56,108 nucleotides of DNA from Halomonas sp. 54_146. GTDB taxonomy: Bacteria > Pseudomonadota > Gammaproteobacteria > Pseudomonadales > Halomonadaceae. Location of the stretch: the NCBI RefSeq assembly GCF_001507855.1, contig NZ_LGEN01000023.1, positions 1-56,108 on the forward strand. Direction: 5' to 3'. The position numbers and the translations under genes are program-made. How positions within the stretch are numbered: position 1 is the first letter of the stretch; every line of letters begins with the position of its first letter. The notes under the pieces were generated by a model that saw only the letters and a list, made by a program, of their open reading frames with translations, searched no databases and was not told the DNA's origin. Of this stretch, positions 1 to 7,679 are shown piece after piece.

Positions 1-69
1 GTCGTGAACAACGTCCGGTTTCAGGATGGGGAGCAGGTAACCGATCAATCAGACAGGACTGCCGCCTGA
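1..69 (+). CDS. C-terminal end of an unidentified protein (partial)
   Basis: Frame 1 is open from the first base to a TGA at 67-69 and encodes 22 residues ending DQSDRTAA. The sequence VVNNVRF followed by an acidic and polar tail could be the end of a BON-type domain, but 22 residues are too few to assign a family. The next stop-free frame begins at 96 in another phase, so this is a separate gene or a fragment left at a recombination junction. It could also be chance open frame. Confidence 0.3.
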   Translation, partial: VVNNVRFQDGEQVTDQSDRTAA

Positions 70-112
70 CTGCCATCCACCAGATTTGACTATAACTCAA
101 ATCCGGTCAGGC
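64..112. repeat. Nested inverted repeats upstream of the AfsA cluster
   Basis: An outer pair, GCCTGAC at 64-70 and GTCAGGC at 106-112, encloses an inner near-perfect inverted repeat: ACCAGATTTGA at 79-89 and TCAAATCCGGT at 97-107, with one mismatch and a 7-base loop. The two pairs overlap at 106-107, so they cannot all form at once. No T-run follows, so it is not an obvious intrinsic terminator. It may be a protein-binding site, an mRNA hairpin or a recombination relic. Confidence 0.4.
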
Positions 113-182
113 AGACGCACTCGCTACCAAACTTGGAGAGAATGATGCGTCCCGCATCTTTACCTCACTTGACGAGTCCGAA

Positions 183-671
183 GTGTTAGAGCTTCGGGCT
201 CTCGAAGCCAATCTTGAACTCACGGCTTTGACTACCACAACTATGTCGATTGCTCAGAAATTCTCAGAGTATCTTGTCGGAGACGTACGCCGAGAGCTGC
301 TGGATTTTGTTGAAGCACCCAAAGATATCGCCACACTTCTTCCAACAACTCCCTACATTCAATTAAGACATGTCGAAGTCAAGCCAGAGGCGATGGACGA
401 ATACCGTCAGTGGCGCGAAGAGACAATCTTCGATGTAGTACGTAATGCAGACGAGGTTCAAGCCTTCCTAGCGTATCACTCAGTGATCAGCGGTCAGCCC
501 GGTGTGATGTTTGTCTCAGGTTTCTCAGCGGACCCGGAAAGTTACAACGCGGTTTTTTCCTCGGATCGCTACCGTGAAATCGTCCAGCAGGCTGGCGATC
601 AATATATCACTGGTGGTTCAGAGGGGCTTTACACTAAAACCTATCGGGCGCTATCACACTTGACAGCCTAA
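183..671 (+). CDS. Dimeric alpha/beta-barrel (antibiotic-monooxygenase/NIPSNAP-like) protein, 5' end uncertain
   Basis: This is a 162-residue protein from a GTG start. The C-terminal 100 residues have the beta-alpha-beta pattern of dimeric ferredoxin-like barrels: YIQLRHVEVKP near residue 60, then a helix with YRQWREE, and a final strand with VMFVSGF. Such proteins bind or oxidise small hydrophobic compounds, but no catalytic residue is recognisable. The same frame stays open upstream to 96 with coding-like residues (ATKLGEND, FTSLDESE) but has no ATG, GTG or TTG before 183, and the site before 183 is a poor ribosome binding site. The natural N-terminus may therefore have been lost. It is followed after 30 bp by the AfsA-like gene and probably shares its transcript. 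Confidence 0.6.
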   Translation: MLELRALEANLELTALTTTTMSIAQKFSEYLVGDVRRELLDFVEAPKDIATLLPTTPYIQLRHVEVKPEAMDEYRQWREETIFDVVRNADEVQAFLAYHSVISGQPGVMFVSGFSADPESYNAVFSSDRYREIVQQAGDQYITGGSEGLYTKTYRALSHLTA

Positions 672-701
672 TGGGATATGAAAAGCTTTTAGGAGGTTTA
701 T

Positions 702-1475
702 ATGACCTGCGAAACTTTGATTCTTGTTTCAGACAAGTTTGTCGACTTTACCGCCGACAAGAAGGCCATCACAGTTAGTCAACTCAACGCTATGCTCGAG
801 ATTCCCGAGCACATTCTTCCGGGAACATTAAAGCTGATACCGGGACTGGGTCTCTCAGATAACGACATAGAAGAACTAACCACCAAGATCAATGCTCAGC
901 GCATTTCACCTCATCGCTGGGATGCCACTGCACTCGCATTTCGTCCTCGCCCAGCCCAGCCTTGTCTATCTCACAAGAGATTTCCACACAACACGCTAAT
1001 AGGTACTCCTCATCAGCTGGACGAGAACCGTTTCCGAATGGATCTCTGCATTGACGAAAATTCAGAGCTGATGGGGGATCACCAGACAGGACAGCATGTT
1101 CAGGGCATGGTGTTGATAGAAGCATCGCGCCAAGCCTTCCTGGCAGTAACTGAAACCTTCTTCAAAAATGATACTGAGGAAAGTGTTTATTTTGTCATTA
1201 ACTCCATGACAACAGAGTTTAAGGGATTCGTATTCCCGGTCTACTCGCATATTGATTATCGGATAGTTTCGAAAGACATCAACGATCGGCGAAAAAAGTT
1301 CTCTGTGGAAATCGATACCATCCAGGGTGGAGATGTGCGTACCAGATCTTCAATCTCATTCACTGTGTACCCTGACTGGATCATCTCTGAGCGTGAGGCT
1401 GCCTTGGCGAGAGACACTGCCAAGGTATTCCTTAGTGAATTCCAACAACCTTCCTCGATTACTGTCGCGGAATGA
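702..1475 (+). CDS. AfsA-type hotdog-domain protein (A-factor biosynthesis family)
   Basis: This 257-residue protein starts at an ATG preceded by a perfect AGGAGG at 691-696. Residues 90-145 carry the AfsA signature: HK..F..NTLIG near 91-101, then D126-H127, G130-Q131-H132-V133, G135-M136 and E140-A-S-R143-Q144-A. A second hotdog half follows, with FKGFVFPV near residue 175. AfsA of Streptomyces joins a beta-ketoacyl chain to dihydroxyacetone phosphate in gamma-butyrolactone synthesis; MmfL does the same for methylenomycin furans. Family membership is strong, the exact product is unknown. The protein has one recognisable AfsA core rather than two clear copies. A HAD phosphatase encoded three genes downstream would fit dephosphorylation of a phosphorylated butenolide. 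Such genes are uncommon in gammaproteobacteria. Confidence 0.8.
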   Translation: MTCETLILVSDKFVDFTADKKAITVSQLNAMLEIPEHILPGTLKLIPGLGLSDNDIEELTTKINAQRISPHRWDATALAFRPRPAQPCLSHKRFPHNTLIGTPHQLDENRFRMDLCIDENSELMGDHQTGQHVQGMVLIEASRQAFLAVTETFFKNDTEESVYFVINSMTTEFKGFVFPVYSHIDYRIVSKDINDRRKKFSVEIDTIQGGDVRTRSSISFTVYPDWIISEREAALARDTAKVFLSEFQQPSSITVAE

Positions 1476-1488
1476 AGTTTTTGAATGA

Positions 1489-1519
1489 AGTAGGTCGGGA
1501 CTATATGTCCCGACCTACT
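1489..1519 (+). promoter_or_regulatory. 12-bp perfect stem-loop just before a ribosome binding site
   Basis: AGTAGGTCGGGA (1489-1500) pairs perfectly with TCCCGACCTACT (1508-1519) around a 7-base CTATATG loop. It lies between the AfsA stop codon and the Shine-Dalgarno AGGAGGG at 1523-1529 of the next gene. No T-run follows, so it is more likely an mRNA stability or processing element, or a modulator of translation, than a terminator. It also argues that the downstream gene starts at 1535 and not at upstream start codons. Confidence 0.6.
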
Positions 1520-1534
1520 CGCAGGAGGGTTAAT

Positions 1535-2377
1535 ATGCACACACAGACCTACCAGTTGAGCCTAACGACGCAAGGGCCCCTTTATCCACCCAGTGAGGTA
1601 ATGGACGAAAACGGGAACTTCATTGTCATCGGCGCTATAAGCCACCCCAATTCTGCAGGCGGCTGCAAAACTCAATGGGGCTGCGCGATCGTCTCACAAA
1701 ATAGTGCAATACCGCCTTTCGGCGGGATGGCGCCCTACGATATTGTCGAAAGCTTCGATGACTATTTACCCAAGCACCTTGCAGGTAAAGTGCTACACAC
1801 ACTTCCTCTGCCCCTACCGTGCACCAACTATCCTATGCTCTTCGCACCAGAGCAATATCCAGACGCAAACTCGGAAAGCCGACCGAGCTATGCTTTTCAT
1901 AAAGTGCCCATCCCCGACCTGAAGCCAGAACATGGCCGACAATTGCAGCAACCTGTGACCCTCGAAGATTGGATGCGTGCCCGTGGTGAGCTCACCGTAG
2001 AAATAGTAGATAACGGACGCGCGGGACGCTTTACTTTCCTGCTAGAGGGACTAATACCGTGCTCACTGTATACCATTATGAGCTTGCGTCAGCATGATCT
2101 AGACCCCGCTGGGCCAACACGCCCTGGGCCCCTAGGTGTGCCCAATGTATTTGTAACCGATCATCAGGGATCTGCGCAGTATGACGTTATTTTGCCGAAC
2201 CCGTTCCCATCGCCAAATATTGCTGGAGCGAATCGAATCGTCAATGTGGTCGTGCTGTGGATGAGCGATCAGATGAGTCATGGAGGAGCAATTGGTCGCT
2301 ATGGACTGGGCGGGGACATCCATGCCCAACTCAAGTTTCGCAAGCCAATGTTCGATGAGCTTATCACTCAAGCCTGA
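1535..2377 (+). CDS. Unrecognised 280-residue protein of the AfsA cluster
   Basis: I do not recognise a family. The ATG at 1535 is chosen because AGGAGGG lies 5 bases upstream; longer starts at 1472 or 1505 would run through the stem-loop. There is no signal peptide or transmembrane segment. The first half is rich in Pro, Gly and aromatic residues (GGCKTQWGC, PLPLPCTNYP), with two Cys pairs. The second half alternates short hydrophobic strands and loops (RGELTVEIV, GRFTFLLEGLIPCSLY, NVFVTDHQGSAQYDVILP), which suggests a beta-sandwich. The spacing (17 bp to the tautomerase) makes it part of the operon, so a role in the same pathway is inferred only from position. Confidence 0.65.
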   Translation: MHTQTYQLSLTTQGPLYPPSEVMDENGNFIVIGAISHPNSAGGCKTQWGCAIVSQNSAIPPFGGMAPYDIVESFDDYLPKHLAGKVLHTLPLPLPCTNYPMLFAPEQYPDANSESRPSYAFHKVPIPDLKPEHGRQLQQPVTLEDWMRARGELTVEIVDNGRAGRFTFLLEGLIPCSLYTIMSLRQHDLDPAGPTRPGPLGVPNVFVTDHQGSAQYDVILPNPFPSPNIAGANRIVNVVVLWMSDQMSHGGAIGRYGLGGDIHAQLKFRKPMFDELITQA

Positions 2378-2394
2378 TTTGGAGAGAAGACGCT

Positions 2395-2631
2395 ATGCCT
2401 GTTATTCACATTTCTACATTTAAGATAGCAGACCAGGAAAAAGCCCAGGCTCTTCTCGAAGAGGTCACTGCTGCTATGCATCGTGTCACTGGTGTGCCGC
2501 TCGATAAGATAAGTGCCTACCTGACCGAAGTAGAGCCGTCCCGATGGGCTGATGCTGGAATATTAGGATCGGATCCAACTTTTCAGACTCAAAGCCGTCG
2601 GAAAACTTATGTCGAGGAGAAGAAAGAATGA
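2395..2631 (+). CDS. 4-oxalocrotonate tautomerase-family protein
   Basis: The 78-residue product starts Met-Pro-Val, which gives the amino-terminal catalytic proline after methionine removal that defines this superfamily. The body has the expected strand-helix-strand pattern (VIHISTFKI, a helix with EEVTAAMHRVTG, then VPLDKISAYLTEV, SRWADAG). Family members are 60-80 residues and form oligomers that move protons in keto-enol tautomerisation of dicarbonyl or unsaturated acids. GGAGAG lies upstream of the ATG. The stop overlaps the HAD gene start by four bases (ATGA), so translation of the two is coupled. In this cluster it could isomerise a beta-keto or butenolide intermediate; that substrate is a guess. 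Confidence 0.8.
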   Translation: MPVIHISTFKIADQEKAQALLEEVTAAMHRVTGVPLDKISAYLTEVEPSRWADAGILGSDPTFQTQSRRKTYVEEKKE

Positions 2632-3302
2632 ACACTGAAATTCGATTTGCTTTTTTCGATGTCGATGAAACTCTAATCAAAATTAAAAGCATGTTCGAGT
2701 TTTATCACTACTGGTGTTACAAAGTTTTGCTTCGCCCTGATATGCACGATGATTTAGAGACTGAATTTTCACACATGCTTTTAGAGGGCCGTACAAGGGA
2801 AGAACTCAACCGCTCTTATTACCGTTATTTCACAGGAGTCGACCCACAAATGCTTAAGCGGGCCGGGGCGGATTGGGCAATGGAGCGCCTGCAACATCCT
2901 GATGATCTCTTTATTGCACCAGTGATAGAAGAACTTAAGCGTCTACAAGCGGAAGGAATCACTCCAGTTTTCATTTCGGGTTCTTTCCATGCCCTTCTCG
3001 AACCAATAGCTAACTCTCTGAAAACGCACCATATTCTTGCAACCAAGCTAGAAATAGGTGAAGACGGACTGTATACAGGGAATATTATATCCCCTCAAAC
3101 TATTGGCAGGGGCAAGGCATTAGCAATCCAGAACTTCCTTCAACAAAAAGACACATCTCCACACCACTGCTACGCATTCGGTGATGATATTTCTGATCTG
3201 CATATGCTTAATGTCGTCGGCTATCCGGTCGTAGTGGGAACTGGCAGCAGTCTGGCAAAACACGCGGCTATTGCCAATTGGCGTGTCATCGCGACCGAAT
3301 AG
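2628..3302 (+). CDS. HAD-superfamily subfamily IB phosphatase
   Basis: All four HAD motifs are visible in this 224-residue protein: D11-V-D13-E-T (motif I nucleophile and acid), S117 in FISGS (motif II), K163 in GRGKA (motif III) and GDDISD at 185-190 (motif IV). The helical cap between residues 20 and 100 fits subfamily IB, the SerB/CicA type. The start ATG overlaps the tautomerase stop, with a purine-rich GAGGAGAAGAAAG in front. It is the last gene of the cluster. MmfP, the phosphatase of methylenomycin furan synthesis, is also a HAD protein acting after an AfsA homologue, so dephosphorylation of a butenolide phosphate is a reasonable hypothesis. A phosphoserine or lysophospholipid phosphatase role cannot be excluded. 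Confidence 0.82.
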   Translation: MNTEIRFAFFDVDETLIKIKSMFEFYHYWCYKVLLRPDMHDDLETEFSHMLLEGRTREELNRSYYRYFTGVDPQMLKRAGADWAMERLQHPDDLFIAPVIEELKRLQAEGITPVFISGSFHALLEPIANSLKTHHILATKLEIGEDGLYTGNIISPQTIGRGKALAIQNFLQQKDTSPHHCYAFGDDISDLHMLNVVGYPVVVGTGSSLAKHAAIANWRVIATE

Positions 3303-3590
3303 CTCTGGATGGAAAGAATAAGCGTAGTAATTTAAAACGCAAGTTAGAGGCACTAGGGTCAGCGCCCCACTCTCTGCTTATCGCCAAAAATGCAGTGGTG
3401 CATCGGAGACAGATAACTGACTCAAATTGACGCCAGATATGACTTGGACAGCCGTCGCAACCACCGCTGGTAATTCGAGAAAAACGCGGATGGGTATCGG
3501 CACCAGAGCGGTCTACCATATGGTTTAGGTGCAAGCTTAGGGTTTGCCTTGCAGCTTAACGACTTGGCCAAATTCTGAACCAAGCACTTT

Positions 3591-3913
3591 CTATGGCATC
3601 GCAGTCAGTATACTTAGCGGCGCCGTATGTGGCCTGCTCTTTGATCAACACGCACCCCAGCACGAAAATACTCTCCACTCTTCGCAACTGAAGTGAACGG
3701 TATCAGCGATCTAGGGGTGACGACGACGCTTGATAGTTATCGCGGCAAGACCAGCTTGCCAATATCAGCATCGTGATTGTGTCGATGTACCCACTGATAC
3801 GGGTCGTGCTTGGCTCACTGGTGCGCAATTAAAGAGTCAGCGGTGCCAGTATGTTGGGTATAGTGCTTTCAATTGTGGCGATGGTGATGATTGTGGTGGG
3901 GAGTGAACAGTAG
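3591..3913 (+). pseudogene. Decayed EamA/DMT-type transporter remnant
   Basis: The interval 3303-4010 has no intact gene. In the frame ending at TAG 3911-3913 one reads ISIVIVSMYPLIRVVLGSLV, an in-frame TAA at 3830-3832, then SGASMLGIVLSIVAMVMIVV. This matches the last two membrane helices of EamA drug/metabolite transporters, where a conserved YP precedes a hydrophobic helix and the chain ends with a LG-IVL helix. Another hydrophobic piece in a different frame (FYGIAVSILSGAVCG, from about 3590) may be an earlier helix. At least one stop and one frameshift are needed, so the copy is dead. The 5' limit is approximate. Confidence 0.45.
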
Positions 3914-4010
3914 GATTATTCGAAATATATCCACGACAAAATAGGCAGGAAAAATTTAAACCTGGTAACATGCCTCATCGTTCAAAAACGTCTCAATTGA
4001 AGAAGGCTGT

Positions 4011-4994
4011 ATGCTCAAGTTCGTGGATCTATTTTGTGGTGGTGGCTTTGGTGCCAGGGGAGCTGTCAAGGCAGGAGCTACTCCAATTCTTGCCGTTGAT
4101 GCTTGGCAGCTTGCCGCATCCACATATAAGAGCAATTTTCCTTCTTCAGAAGTCATCTGCTCACCTATCGAAGACTTAGATCCAATTGAGCTGGCAAAAA
4201 AATACAAGCCTGATGTGCTATTAACTTCACCCGAATGCACTTCTCACTCGATCGCTCGGGGAGCCAAGCCAGGTTGTGAGCTAAGCAAAGAAACAGCTAT
4301 TGGCATAATTCCCTGGATCGAAACAATGAAGCCACGCTGGCTGATTGTGGAAAATGTGAACAGGATGAAAAAGTGGGGGCGGCATCAAGAGCTGGTTAGC
4401 GCTATTGAGTCATATGGCTATACCGTAAATGACTTGCTCCTTAATTCAGCCGATTTTGGAGTTCCGCAGGCACGCAAACGTATGTTTTTAGTTTGCGACC
4501 TGCAAGGGTCTGTTATTGCTCAGGAAGATCTAGTCGCGTTACGCCCTAAAAGTGTTAATTCTGCTCGGTCAATTATTGACTGGTCTGGTGTTTACAAAAG
4601 CCGTCCTCTTTATAGGGAAAAGAGAGCACAAGCAACGATCGATAGGGCTGAGAGGGCTATTGAAGCTCTGGGAAGAGGAAAAGATTTTATTATCGTTTAC
4701 TACGGGTCAGATTATGCTGGAGGCTGGCAATCACTTGATGTACCACTTCGCACAGTAACTACCATAGACCGATTTGGCTTGGTTACGTGGGAAAATGACA
4801 CTCCATACCTTCGTATGCTACAACCACCAGAGCTACTGAAAGCTATGGGTGCAGGCTCTAAACATCTCCTCTCACACGGCAGCCGACGGGACAAGGTTAA
4901 ACTTTGTGGCAACGGTGTTTGCTCTCCAGTCATGGAAATGATCTTCAAGAAAATCACTTTAATTGAGGATAGTGAAGTAGGGCTGGCTTCTTAA
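4011..4994 (+). CDS. DNA (cytosine-5) methyltransferase
   Basis: This 327-residue enzyme carries the ordered C5-methyltransferase motifs: motif I FVDLFCGGGFG (4-14, AdoMet binding), motif IV SPECTSHS with catalytic Cys76, motif VI ENV (114-116), motif VIII QARKR (153-157) and motif X LCGNGVCSPVM near the C-terminus. Motif IV reads PEC instead of the usual PPC, a variant found in some C5 subfamilies. The target recognition region between motifs VIII and X is short, as in monospecific enzymes. It transfers a methyl group to C5 of cytosine in an unknown site, presumably to mark self DNA. The endonuclease gene follows directly, its ATG touching this stop codon. Confidence 0.93.
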   Translation: MLKFVDLFCGGGFGARGAVKAGATPILAVDAWQLAASTYKSNFPSSEVICSPIEDLDPIELAKKYKPDVLLTSPECTSHSIARGAKPGCELSKETAIGIIPWIETMKPRWLIVENVNRMKKWGRHQELVSAIESYGYTVNDLLLNSADFGVPQARKRMFLVCDLQGSVIAQEDLVALRPKSVNSARSIIDWSGVYKSRPLYREKRAQATIDRAERAIEALGRGKDFIIVYYGSDYAGGWQSLDVPLRTVTTIDRFGLVTWENDTPYLRMLQPPELLKAMGAGSKHLLSHGSRRDKVKLCGNGVCSPVMEMIFKKITLIEDSEVGLAS

Positions 4995-6149
4995 ATGAGC
5001 TTAACTGATGCCGACTTGATCGTGGATCACATATACGGTGGCTCAAGAAACGGAAATTCATCAGATGATCCTCTGCCGCAATTACTTGGTGTGGATAACG
5101 GTGCGGGCTTTCGGCATCTTGGAAAACGCCCAGGCATAGATACATTGAAATTGCTGGCATTAAAGTCAAATTTCAATGATCCCGATTGGCCGGATAACTT
5201 AGATACTGAAAGCGGCCAATTCATATATTACGGTGATAACAAGACTGCACGCGGAATTCATGACACACCAAGGCAAGGAAATCTGATTCTCCGCAACCTG
5301 TTTGATGCGCGTCACTCCCCCACTTCATTCGATCACTTCCCTGTTATTCTTCTCTTTGGAGGAACCGGGCAATATCGTGATGTAAGGTTTCTCGGCTTGG
5401 CCGTCCCTGGTGCGCAGAGCCTAAGTTCAGATGATGACTTGGTTGCTATTTGGCGAGCAAAAGGTTCTAACAACACCAGATTCCAGAACTACAAATCGAT
5501 TTTCACTATACTCGATGTTCCGGTAGTCTCCCGTAAATGGTTAAACGACATAAAAACTGGAAAAGCAGTGTCTTCTATCCATGCCCCCAGAGCTTGGCTT
5601 GAATGGCTCTCGGGACGAAAATACTCTCCTCTTTATGCACCGCATAGTATCGACATACGCAACAAAGAACAGCAATTACCCCAATCAGTTGCAGACTATA
5701 AAATTTTATCTTTAATACACGACAAATACGGCAAAAATCCATTTGCATTCGAAGCGGCTGCAGTAGAAATTGCCCGACTTATCATGCCGGATATTAAGCA
5801 ATGCGATATTACTCGCCCATGGCGTGACGGTGGACGAGATGCTGTTGGTGGATACGGAATAGGCACTGGCAAAAGCGCTATAGAGGTAGAATTTGCATTA
5901 GAGGCCAAATGCTATGACCCCAAAGGGAAGGGCGTTGGAGTCAAAGAGCTTTCTAGACTTCTGTCGCGATTGCGGCACAGACAATTCGGGATTCTTATCA
6001 CCACCTCCTACCTCGCATCTCAGGCTTATACTGAGCTAAAGGAAGACAAACACCCGGTGGTGATTATTTCAGGAATAGATATTGTAGATACATTAAAAAG
6101 CCGCATTGGCTCTATAGAGGCAATATCCAAGTGGGTCAGCACCCTTTAA
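4995..6149 (+). CDS. PD-(D/E)XK restriction endonuclease, AspBHI/Mrr-like
   Basis: This 384-residue protein has two parts. The N-terminal half has YGGSRNGNSSDDPLPQLL and GVDNGAGFRHLG (residues 14-43), which resembles the SRA-like N-terminal domain of AspBHI, a 5-methylcytosine-dependent endonuclease. The C-terminal half is an Mrr-type nuclease fold: a helix with FEAAAVEIARLI (252-263), DGGRD at 278-282 and E303-A-K305, together a D...EAK active site, then a strand FGILITTSYL. It starts immediately after the methyltransferase stop. Being paired with a methyltransferase but resembling a methylation-dependent nuclease is unusual; the N-terminal domain may instead read an unmodified site. The nuclease fold is well supported, the specificity is not. 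Confidence 0.75.
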   Translation: MSLTDADLIVDHIYGGSRNGNSSDDPLPQLLGVDNGAGFRHLGKRPGIDTLKLLALKSNFNDPDWPDNLDTESGQFIYYGDNKTARGIHDTPRQGNLILRNLFDARHSPTSFDHFPVILLFGGTGQYRDVRFLGLAVPGAQSLSSDDDLVAIWRAKGSNNTRFQNYKSIFTILDVPVVSRKWLNDIKTGKAVSSIHAPRAWLEWLSGRKYSPLYAPHSIDIRNKEQQLPQSVADYKILSLIHDKYGKNPFAFEAAAVEIARLIMPDIKQCDITRPWRDGGRDAVGGYGIGTGKSAIEVEFALEAKCYDPKGKGVGVKELSRLLSRLRHRQFGILITTSYLASQAYTELKEDKHPVVIISGIDIVDTLKSRIGSIEAISKWVSTL

Positions 6150-6200
6150 ACCTTCAATTTCTTCTTTCAACCAAATCAACCTCAATAAAACCGGTCACTG

Positions 6201-7679
6201 ATGGCAAGAGACTTTACACATCCACCAAGCGCGGCCTGTCTTTCGGCATCAATGAGGGATCTGGGGTACTCGCTCGAAACTGCCATAGCAGACCTGATTG
6301 ACAACAGTATTTCTGCCGGCGCAGACAAAGTCGACATCATTTGCGATGTTTCTGGCGAGCATCCTCTCGTCGTAATCCTGGACAACGGCGAAGGAATGAC
6401 GGCGGACGAATTGCTAGCTGCCATGCGTCATGGAACCGACAACCCCAGGAAGCACCGTTCACCAAAGGATCTCGGGCGCTTTGGACTTGGTATGAAGACG
6501 GCGTCGTTCTCTCAGTGCCGCTCCCTGACTGTAGTGAGCATGATGGATACTTCCATCTGTGCCGCTGAATGGAACCTTGACCGTATCGATGCTGCAGACG
6601 ACTGGATCCTGAGCATCCTAGACGAAGCTGATATCCAGGCATTGCCCTATGCCAATGACCTTGGCAAGCAAGGAACCGCAGTCATCTGGCGAAAACTCGA
6701 CCGGTTGCTGGAAGACGAAGCAGGGGATCGGCGACAGGAAATCGTGAACGAGAAACTTGATGCGGTGGGGCGGCACCTTGCCCTAGTCTTTCATCGCTTC
6801 CTTTCGGGTGAGGTAAAGGGACATTCCAAAATCTCGCTCACTATCAATGGTCACCCCATTGCCGCTTTCGACCCCTTCTGTAGGAAGAATCCCGCCACCC
6901 AAGTCCTCCCGGAGGAAATCGTCCGTATCGGCGAAGCAGAGGTACGTTTGCAACCATACGTGCTTCCCCACCACAGCCGACTTTCCGCGGCCGAGTACGA
7001 CTATTACCAGGATCGCAGCGACTTCATTTCAAACCAGGGAGTCTATGTCTATCGGAACGGACGCCTGATGGCCTGGGGTGATTGGTTCCGGTTGGTACCG
7101 AAGGGTGAGGCAACCAAGTTGGCGCGAGTCCAGATCGACTTTCCAAACAGCCTAGACGAAGCCTGGACCATTGACATCAAGAAGTCGCGTGCCCGTCCAC
7201 CACATGCAGTACGTGAACGTTTGCGCCAGATCATCGCCAAGATTACCGCCCGGAGCGTGACGGTGCATCGAGGACGTGGACAGAAGTTGTTTCAGGACAT
7301 TCAGGCTCCTTTCTGGGAGCGCTATGCCGATCATGATGGCATCCGGTTCACGATCAATAATCAGCATCCAATCATTGCTTCGCTCGCTAAAAGACTCCCG
7401 TCTGAAGATTCTAACCTGCTTTGCACACTACTCGATTCTATTGCTGCCTCGTTACCAGTCGAGATGATTTATTCTGATTACTCGACACACCCACGCGAGA
7501 TTAAGCAAGTAACGGCGGATGAGAGCCTGACACTGGATCGTTTGAGAAGCCTTCGTCAGGTGCTATACGGCGACGGGCCGGGCGATGCCCAGGCCTTTCT
7601 CCAGATCGTGCGCTCCACATATCTTTTCGACGGTCAGATCGAGTTAGCCAAAAAATTCATCAGAGAGGCCTTTGAATGA
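6201..7679 (+). CDS. MORC/MutL-like GHKL ATPase
   Basis: This 492-residue protein has a complete Bergerat ATP-binding site at its N-terminus: N-box E27-x3-D31-x3-N35 (TAIADLIDNS), G1 box DNGEGM (61-66) and G2 box GRFGLGMKTAS (92-102). The order, and the following S5-like domain with TIDIKKSRARPP, fit the prokaryotic MORC/MutL group rather than histidine kinases or Hsp90. Such proteins dimerise on ATP binding and clamp DNA. Iyer, Abhiman and Aravind described their association with restriction-modification genes and Z1 ATPases. The start has a weak ribosome binding site; the 51-bp gap to the endonuclease shows no terminator. The stop overlaps the Z1 start by four bases. Confidence 0.85.
   Translation: MARDFTHPPSAACLSASMRDLGYSLETAIADLIDNSISAGADKVDIICDVSGEHPLVVILDNGEGMTADELLAAMRHGTDNPRKHRSPKDLGRFGLGMKTASFSQCRSLTVVSMMDTSICAAEWNLDRIDAADDWILSILDEADIQALPYANDLGKQGTAVIWRKLDRLLEDEAGDRRQEIVNEKLDAVGRHLALVFHRFLSGEVKGHSKISLTINGHPIAAFDPFCRKNPATQVLPEEIVRIGEAEVRLQPYVLPHHSRLSAAEYDYYQDRSDFISNQGVYVYRNGRLMAWGDWFRLVPKGEATKLARVQIDFPNSLDEAWTIDIKKSRARPPHAVRERLRQIIAKITARSVTVHRGRGQKLFQDIQAPFWERYADHDGIRFTINNQHPIIASLAKRLPSEDSNLLCTLLDSIAASLPVEMIYSDYSTHPREIKQVTADESLTLDRLRSLRQVLYGDGPGDAQAFLQIVRSTYLFDGQIELAKKFIREAFE

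Noticed and set aside
3956..4240. 94-codon minus-strand frame at the methyltransferase start
   Set aside because: It covers the methyltransferase motifs on the other strand; Ser/Ala-rich shadow.
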